Below are positions 56,601 to 64,000 of a stretch of DNA of 64,000 nt, in pieces (position 1 is the stretch's first letter; every line of letters begins with the position of its first letter). The translations under genes and the position numbers were made by a program. The notes below the pieces were generated by a model. It had not been told where the DNA came from. It made no database searches and saw only the letters and a list, made by a program, of their open reading frames with translations. This DNA comes from Ceratotherium simum simum. Its lineage: Eukaryota; Chordata; Mammalia; Perissodactyla; Rhinocerotidae. The DNA is taken from assembly GCF_000283155.1 (NCBI RefSeq), contig NW_004454166.1:5070975-5134974 (forward strand). Direction: 5' to 3'.

Positions 56601-57000
56601 GTTAGCTTTGGGTTTAGCTGTCAATAATGGAAAACCCTATTACAGTGGTTTAACCAAAGAAGGGGTTTATTTTTGTCCTATAACAATAAGTCTAGAAGAG
56701 GCCATCCCTGGCTAGAGTACTAGCAAGGTGCCTCTGTCTTCCTTCTCTGCTGTGTTCTGTGTGTGGCTTCCTTTATCATATTTCCAAGATGGTGGCTGCA
56801 TCTCTAGGCTTTGAGTTTGCCTTTCAGTCAGAAGAATGAGAAAGGGGAAAGAGCAAAGGGCAAAGGGTAAAAGGGGCCAGCTGAGTCTGGTTCCATTTTG
56901 AAAAACTTCCTCAGAAGCTCCTCCCACTCACTTCTGCTTACATTTCTTTGGCCAGGTTCTGAGGCCGTCTCTAGCAGCAGGAGAGGAGTCTATTTGCCAG
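56601..57000. repeat. Unclassified old interspersed repeat
   Basis: 'cagtggtttaaccaaagaag', 'tatttccaagatggtggctg' and 'tacatttctttggccagg' resemble a dispersed mammalian repeat that I cannot name. Confidence 0.35.
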
Positions 57001-57164
57001 GAATAGGGAAGAATGGATATTGGGTAGGCAGTTAGCAGCATCTGCTGCTGTAATATTTGTTAATCATAGAATTTTTGTGAAGGAAAAGGCATCAAGAGGT
57101 CTTTCATTCAAGATTTCTTCTTCCAAGGAGGTTGGGGATTTAAAAATAGACTTAACTCCTTTTT

Positions 57165-57404
57165 GGGGCCGGCGTAGTGGTTAAGTTTGCGTGATTCGCT
57201 TTGTTGGCCCGGGGTTCGCAGGTTCGGATACTGGGCACGGACCTACGCACTGCTTATCAAGCCATGCTGTGGCAGGCATCTCACATATAAGTAGAGGAAG
57301 ATGAGCACAGATGTTAGCCCAGGGCCAATCTTCCTCAGCAAAAAGAGGAGGATTGGCAACAGATGTCAGCTCAGGGCTAATCTTGCTCACCAAAAAAAAA
57401 AAGG
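57165..57404 (+). mobile_element. ERE SINE (two-module tail type), plus
   Basis: Head ggggccggcgtagtggttaa, box B-like ggttcggatac, two modules and an A-tail. Duplication CTTAACTCCTTTT at about 57151-57163 and 57405-57417. Confidence 0.94.
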
Positions 57405-57417
57405 CTTAACTCCTTTT

Positions 57418-58430
57418 CAAAGGTCTTTGATGATGGGTGTTCTATAACCTTCATAGAAACTCTTGATTTGTTTGATTTATACACTCAAGAAGCTTTTTCC
57501 TTCTGTCTCAGAATTTCCTTTCAGATGTGATTTACTCTCATTTCTTTTTGTTCAATCTTCTGGAGAGATGGAGTAACACCAGGCAGCATCAATCACTTAT
57601 CTGGACCCTTGAAATGGTTTGAACTAGCAACCCTCCAATGAATTAGTGGAAAAAGGCATTGGGAGATGAAATATAGGTGTTAGAGCTTATTGAGGGAATT
57701 AGTGAAATACGTGGTGAGGAAAAGTGCACTCTGCTTTTATTGGGAAAGAACTGCTTGAGTGAATTTTCATACAGATTGGAGCAGGGTGTGTTATATATGG
57801 GCTTTACTGATGAGGAGGGAAATTTGAACACATAAAAAATGGAAATATAATAAATACTCTAAGAGACTGCAGAAAGATGATTGCAAGGTGAGAGAAAATG
57901 GTTTGGCTGTGAGGTGTCAGTCACGGGAGGAGGGGGGAAGAGAGCACGGCGCTTCAGTGGAGGCATTTCTGTGCCTGAATTAACTGAGGTTGCCATGTGT
58001 CACTCTCTTCTGACAGTTGGTATTTTTCTGGGTTGGTGGTTTTATCTCCTGTGTGTGCTCATTGGCAGGGTGAAGGCAAGTATTGGGCAACTATTATAAA
58101 AGAGAAACATTTTAAAATGTCATCTTTTGGTGAATTTTCCAAGTATGCCTTAAAAGGTGGAAATAAATGTCCTTTGAAATTCATATTTTTCCTTCACGTG
58201 CTATTCTTGGCCCGTCTACCAGGCTAGAAAATTGCTACGCTCTCTTTCTTCCCTCACCACCAGTGAACCAAGCTTTAATTTTGGAACTCTATTAAAAAAT
58301 GTTATCAAATGGTTCTACAATCCCAGAAATTTCTTTTAGTCAGTGTGTACTACTCTCTCTCATCTACCAACACACACATACACACATGCTGCAGAGTGCT
58401 GCGACATTAATCCTGACCTAAACTCTCATG

Positions 58431-58432
<2 letters not shown>
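57418..58432. other. Intergenic, no feature recognised
   Basis: Unique-looking; ends at the CA microsatellite. Short frames such as 57881-58099 have no recognisable products. Confidence 0.5.

Positions 58433-58499
<67 letters not shown>
58433..58499 (+). repeat. Perfect (AC)n microsatellite, about 33 units
   Basis: Uninterrupted AC dinucleotides for about 67 bp. A shorter CA run precedes it near 58370-58386. Confidence 0.98.
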
Positions 58500-58502
<3 letters not shown>

Positions 58503-59929
58503 CCCTGTCAGGATGGAGTTGAATGAACCTCTGCTGGGTAAAAGGGCTGTCTCTCGTTAATGAGACTTGTTCACAGTAGATCCTAAGTAGAAGGCCAATG
58601 AATATTAGATGTTTTGATTTTTTATTGATTTGATATCAGAAACTAAAATGCCTGAATATTTGGAAATGTAAAAGGGCTTTAAATCTTAAGCATTCTACAG
58701 AAGAATTTTCATCACTGATCATATCCTCATGGCCCAGAGAATGTGGAGTTTGAATTGGTGTTGAAAGATTTTGACAAGAGGGAAGGGAAAAAGAGCATTT
58801 CAAGCTAATGCATAATTTGACTCATGCTTTAGGAAGAGAATTTATAAAATAATAAAAGTCATTTTAGTGTGCAGAATTCTCCTATGTGTACAGAGTTCTA
58901 GACTTTACATAGCTTTCCCATCTACTTTAAAAACATTTAAAAACAGAGATAAAGCCCTATGTGGAGTTGGAAATTCGTGTCATACCAAGTCTACTTAAAA
59001 ACACTGGAACTGACTCCCAACTGTTTGAAGGGTTCTATATAGAATGGGTGTAGATTTGTTCTGTATTGTCTCCACAGGAAATGCACAAGCTTCAGAAGAT
59101 TAATTCAACTCCTCCAAAAAAGTCTTTCAAGTTTTAATAAGATGGAAAACACAATTAAGTACAGAACAACTTAGAACAAAATTATCTCCCCAAAACAACT
59201 ATTCTTAAAAATTTGGTGTATTACTTTCCATTCTTTTTGCTACATATATTCATCTGTCCATCCATTCATTTACTTATACAACAAATATTTATAGACATCA
59301 TGGTAGATTATATAGATACAAGATAGATAAGACAAACCTGATTCTTGTTTTTGTGGGGCTTATGGTTTAGTTCATTCTTACAAAGTTATAGCCACATTAT
59401 ATTCACATCCTGTTTTTTAAAATTAACATTTTAAATTACCATTACATCATAAGCACTTGTTATGCTATTATAGATGTCCACTTGCACAATATTTTACCTT
59501 GTGCATACCGCAAAGAGAAACAGAAGCACCTACAAAAGCAGAAAGGAAGGAAACCAAGTGCTCAGCAGTTCCAAGAGACGGAACAGGTCACCAGGGCTTC
59601 GGATACAGATATGGCACAAGTATCAATTGCTTTGTTAGAAGAGAAACGGCCTAAAAATATGTGAGGCTGGGCCCTAGAGGTACTAATGGCAGTGGAAATG
59701 GTTGCCATGACAACGGCAAGGAAAAGTCAACCAAAGGAATTACTAATACATATGAGTGTAAATGTGCCTGACATTGAATAATGTGAGCTGATTCCTTGGC
59801 AGATTCCAACACTATTTCTGAACCTGAAAAAAAAAATGTTTCAGCGTTTATCACATGCAAGTTGAATTTTATGGATTTTATGGTAAGAAGTAACTAACTT
59901 TGTCATAAGGGGTGGGCTTTGATTTTAAA
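58500..59929. other. Intergenic with possible L2/L1 scraps
   Basis: 'acaacaaatatttatagaca' near 59279 looks like an antisense L2/MIR end. 59500-59660 has a short lysine-rich plus frame that may be decayed L1 ORF1 but is too weak to call. The rest is unique-looking. Confidence 0.4.
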
Positions 59930-60300
59930 AATAACTTTTATTATAAGAATACCATGGGAACATTAAAGGGTATTTTCAAAAGAAAAAGAAATTGCTTATC
60001 ATCCTCTCTGTCAATACAACAGCTTGCCTTTTCCTTCTCCTCTACATCCAACTGCATTTTTACATATCGGTAATCTTAGTATTCTGACAGTTTTGCATTC
60101 TGCTTTTCATTTAATCTCATTGTCTAAAGCATTTTCCATGTTTTAAAATCATATTCATAATTAACTAAAATTCCTACACAATAGCTCATCAATTGCATTG
60201 TATCATTTACTCAACCATTCACCTATTGGAAGGAATTTATGTATTATTCACAAGTTGTGTTATAGGCAACGCAGAGGGATTAGGTAGAGTTCAGAGCAAT
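59930..60300. mobile_element. Possible old L1-type fragment
   Basis: 'ttgcattctgcttttcattt', 'aatctcattgtctaaagcat' and 'actcaaccattcacctattg' recall a recurrent L1M segment. Weak. Confidence 0.4.
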
Positions 60301-61640
60301 GTTACTGAAGCACTGGCTCTCAACATTGCACGAGTGGAGCTTGTATTCCCGCCACGATGCATTACAATTCACAAATATCTACTAGCTGGAGGGTGGGAGG
60401 GGTCAATAATTCTTGATTATCAGATAGTGCCAACAATTAATAGGATAGGGAAGAATGCTTTTCTCATTATGCCACATATTGCTTTATAATGCACATCTGC
60501 TCCCATAGCTGGGGCTCTGCTGCAATCCCCCAGTGTTTTTTTGAAAGACCATTTCTTACCCTAAATGAATCTGTCAATAATAATTATTATGGTAAAAGTA
60601 AAAAACCCAGCTAACATGATTGAACCATTCCCTCATAGTCTGCAGTGAAGAAAAATGACTGTATATCACAGGATGACAATTGTCTCTGCATTCATGGTAA
60701 ATCAGGTGTCTCTTCCATCCTGTATTGGAAGGGATTCTGCTTCGCCTCATGTACTGTACCATTCATCTTGTTTTGTGTACATAATGGTGCTACTGGCTCA
60801 GAATGACTGTGTCACTGTTTCAGGTTGTTAATAGAGCTGTTTGCTTCCATGAGGATGCCTTCTGAACGTACGGCTATTCTACTATGAGCCTGCATGATTA
60901 GCAAATCAAAGGGCAGCCCCATAAGTCACTATGTCGGGGTGCTTCTTGAACTTGGGAAATGCAAGCTTAACACCTTTGATGATTGATTAGTAGCAGATGG
61001 AAAGTGGGAGCAACTGTTATCAAAACTACTGTTTTGATGACCAATTACTGAAGAGTTGTGCTAATTCAAATCGACTGAAGAATGTTGCTTTTGTGTAATT
61101 GTCGTTAAAAATACATGATAAAGAGTTATAAATTAGCATTTTTGCATTCCAATAAGTTATCTGGCTAAAAGGAAGAATAGAAAGATTTGAGAAGGTAAAA
61201 GAATAGATAAGAAGGGGTTGAGACAATAGGATAAACACAGGAAATCCAAGAAAGAAATAGGATGAGGTAATTGATCCCAATCACCAGACAAACTCACTTG
61301 GGGCAGTTTTTGGATACTTAGAGTTGTTAGCAAGCCACCTGGTCAGAGAACTGTGCTGGGCTTTCTTCTCTGTCCAGAGATGACTGTGGGGCAGCATTTG
61401 AGAATCAGAATTAAATTTCCGCCACTTAGCTTAGGACACTTTGAAGTAAACAAGTTCTTCGTTTCTTTCCCCCAAATCAGAAAGGGCCAGTAAAGAAGAG
61501 TTTATGTTCTTGTGATAAGTATATTCATAATATCTCTGCCAGAAAGCTCAAATCCTGAGGAAAAGGAGATTCCACTTCTCATTGCAAGAGGAGCAAAAAA
61601 GGGTGGAAAGGTTCCCCAGAGGTCTCAGAGGAAAGGGTTA
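60301..61640. other. Intergenic, no feature recognised
   Basis: Unique-looking with moderate complexity and no recognised repeat. A reasonable place to look for conserved non-coding sequence, though conservation cannot be judged from one genome. Confidence 0.5.
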
Positions 61641-61654
61641 GGAGGGAGGAGGGT

Positions 61655-61790
61655 TTAGAGCAGCGTCTTTCAAACATTGGCCCCAACTCACAGTGACAAA
61701 CACGTTTTACGTGGTGACCCAGTAGCGTGTGCATAAACACACAGCACCTGACAAACATTTTGTGAAACAATGCCTGTACTCACTATGTAA
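61655..61790. repeat. Possible hAT-like scrap
   Basis: 'agagcagcgtctttcaaaca' and 'acgtggtgacccagtag' resemble ends of small hAT elements. Low certainty. Confidence 0.3.
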
Positions 61791-61844
61791 GGCTGACATC
61801 TTTTCATCAAACACCTCACTGCTAGTCTACTGACAAGACAACAT

Positions 61845-62045
61845 ACATGAATTCATAAATTTTGTCCTCACAATAACCCTAAGCAGGTATTATGTTGCTG
61901 TTTTCTAGATGAGGAAACAGGGCTCAGAGAGGTGAAATCACTGTCCTATGTTCACATGGCGGTGAAGTGGAGGAGCTGAGATCCGGGCCTGTATCTGACT
62001 GATCAGAACTGAGCCATTCCTTTTCCACTGTGCTAAATGGCCTTT
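61845..62045 (-). repeat. MIR SINE, minus
   Basis: 'cctcacaataaccctaagca', 'ctagatgaggaaacagggct', 'cagagaggtgaaatcactgt', 'gaggagctgagatccgggcc'. Confidence 0.85.
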
Positions 62046-62169
62046 CTCCAGGAAGCACTGAAAACTTGTCCTGACTTCCTTAGCAACTAAAGAAAAGAGA
62101 GAAAGATGATCAGTGAAAAGAACTGTGATATCCCAGGACCTGCTCAGAAACCCAGGCTTTCAGAGTCAA

Positions 62170-62435
62170 TATGGTGGCAGCAGAGCCCTGTGATTCAAAG
62201 CATGGGCTCCATGGGTCAGATTGATCCGCCTGACTGTTGCTGCCCCACACGGACCAAGTTGCACCTTGGGCAAGTTAAAACTCTCTCTAAAACTCACTTT
62301 CCTCATTTATAAAGTGCTAACGTTAATAGTAGCCTCCTTGTAGGTTTGCTGCAAAAATTAAAAGAGAGGGTCCATAAAAGTATCCAACACGGTATCGAGA
62401 ACAGATTTGGCATTCTGTGTTAGTTGTTACCGCTG
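62170..62435 (+). repeat. MIR SINE, plus
   Basis: 'gattcaaagcatgggctcca', 'accttgggcaagttaaaact', 'ctttcctcatttataaagtg', 'agtatccaacacggtatcga'. Confidence 0.8.
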
Positions 62436-63532
62436 ACATAGAGAAGGTGCATAGGCGTGTTAGAAACCCCTTCATTCAAAGCCAGGCCCCTTCAGCTACA
62501 ATTAACTAACTTTTTTGTTTATGGCAATCCAGATCCTACTGAGAAGCCAATGTGTTATTTGAGCCAATTAGGGCTAGATGGGAATTCATAATAAACATTT
62601 GCTAATCACGCAAAGACCCCTAAGTAGTTACTGAGGAATGATGGGGACAAAATTGCCTCCAGGTCATCACTTTCATTACGGCTCCTATAACTCTGACTAA
62701 AAACAATCATGAGTTCTCTTGTTGATAGCCCCATTTATATGAATTAGTGGCTTCAGTTCAGTTTCCATTACCTAGGTCTCCCAATTGCAGAATCACCGAT
62801 TCCAAAGTTTGAAACATACCTTCTAAAATGAATGGAGTAAACTTAGAAAGTTTGGGAGAAACTTAGAATCCCCACTGTGGCTAATTGCTGTGACGATTTG
62901 CTCCTAAAATATGCTGTCAGAACAGCATAGGAGTGATGTTCTTTGATTTTGATTGTGCTGTAAACATCTTATCAAACTAGGCACCCACGCCAAGTGTTAG
63001 AGGAACTTAGAACATAGAAGTGAGAAAAATATCCTTCTCTCTTGTTGAAGCACCTCCGGTTTTGTGAGCTAGTGACAACTCAGCCCACAAGTTGTGGGAG
63101 TTATCATCAAAAACTGATGAGCAATACTGTCATTGGTCAAAAGAAAGCTAAGCTGTTGAGATAATTCCATACATGAAGTTTCATCTTGTGAGCTAGATCT
63201 TATCAGATAATATTCCCACCTCTGTCTTCATCTCAACAGCTGGGATTTTTGGGTAAGTTGTATAAAGCTTAGGGTAAGCTCTGCCCATGATCTTCTCAAA
63301 TTCTTGGAACAAGTTTTTTGGGACTTGGGTAACTTCACCAATGAGGACCTCCATGGACCTACTATTTGGAATGTATAGGAGGGGCACAAGTACAAAGAAT
63401 TAACTGATATAAGCAGTTTGAATTGTCATGCTCTCATGATTTCCAAAACATGTTCTGTCCCATATAGATACTTTCTCTCCAAATACATACTGTGTGGCCT
63501 TGATAGGCTCTTAAAATATCAAGAATTGCAAT
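62436..63532. other. Intergenic, no feature recognised
   Basis: Unique-looking; no gene or repeat supported. Confidence 0.5.
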
Positions 63533-63735
63533 ATTGGTGATAATAATGATTACATTTTTTGAGTGCTTACTATGTGCCAAGCTGTGCTAAGTACTCTACA
63601 TTCAAAATCTCATTTCCTAGTCACTGCAGTTCTATAAGGTAAGTACTATTACTACCCCCATTTTAGAAATAAGAAAACTGAGGCACAGAGAGGTTACCCA
63701 TTACCCAAGTCCATTCAACCGGCACTGACTCATAT
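63533..63735 (-). repeat. MIR SINE, minus
   Basis: 'gagtgcttactatgtgccaa', 'gctgtgctaagtactctaca', 'cccattttagaaataagaaa', 'ctgaggcacagagaggttac'. Confidence 0.9.
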
Positions 63736-64000
63736 TGAAAAGCTGTTAATAGTGCTTTACTTCCTGTTTCTCAGCCTTGATTGCCCGTTAATAAATCTCC
63801 TGAAAAATAACCATACATTGCAGTGGTTCCTAGTCACCCAAGAGGTCTTCCAAAATATATTTTATCTTTGCTTTCTTACTGTCATATGGGGATCACTAAC
63901 AATTGTTCATGGATGAAAGCCATAGCCTGAAAGGAGCCTTTGGTGCCAAGCCTCCTGTTCCACAAACTGGAATATCTGTTGACATGAGCTTGTGCCCTTG

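Noticed and set aside
59482..59664. Lysine-rich frame resembling an L1 ORF1 start or a processed pseudogene
   Set aside because: The similarity is limited to a few residues (SDTDMA-like) and the surrounding text does not continue any family I recognise.
10871..64000. Search for PLPPR1 or TMEFF1 exons in the rest of the window
   Set aside because: No frame with cognate protein sequence and splice sites was seen; by human synteny PLPPR1 starts much further downstream and TMEFF1 lies upstream.

Overview
This is mammalian nuclear DNA, almost certainly from a perissodactyl and most likely an equid. The evidence is at least 18 copies of the tRNA-derived equine repetitive element (ERE) SINE. They carry the ggggccggccc-type head, Pol III box A/B motifs, A-rich tails and, in most copies, readable target-site duplications. 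The background is old mammalian repeats (L2, MIR, MLT1, L1M, Tigger, hAT). Nothing bacterial, plasmid or phage is present.

The only protein-coding gene I can support is CAVIN4 (MURC), plus strand, in two coding exons at 603-1010 and 8526-9209 (363 residues). They are separated by a 7,515-bp GT-AG intron. The product is the muscle-enriched cavin that coats caveolae. Candidate poly(A) signals place the 3' end of the transcript near 10.6-10.9 kb. The first half of the intron looks unique. The second half (about 4.5-8.5 kb) is almost solid repeat: a sense L2 interrupted by a DNA transposon, an L1 and an ERE, then an antisense L2 (itself holding an ERE) ending just before the exon 2 acceptor.

From about 10.9 kb to the end I see no exon of any known gene. 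The region is a patchwork of repeats and apparently unique sequence. The main exception is a short CpG island at about 20.94-21.35 kb with GC boxes, an NRF1-like palindrome, YY1-like and CRE-like motifs, and a good splice donor at 21347. It looks like the promoter and first exon of an unannotated, probably non-coding, transcript.

Other structures: a long near-perfect hairpin at 36622-36791; two nested insertions (MLT1 holding L1 holding ERE at 31.8-32.9 kb, and L2 holding a DNA transposon holding L1 at 4.5-7.1 kb); three chimeric EREs joining two tail types; two GC-richer LTR-like insertions (23.8-24.5 and 38.4-38.95 kb); an antisense L1M of about 3 kb (39.7-42.6 kb); and a (CA)n microsatellite of about 33 units at 58433-58499.

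Repeat names come from recognising consensus features by eye, not from a database search. Subfamily names and outer boundaries are approximate. No new biological system is evident. The most promising unknown is the CpG-island promoter.
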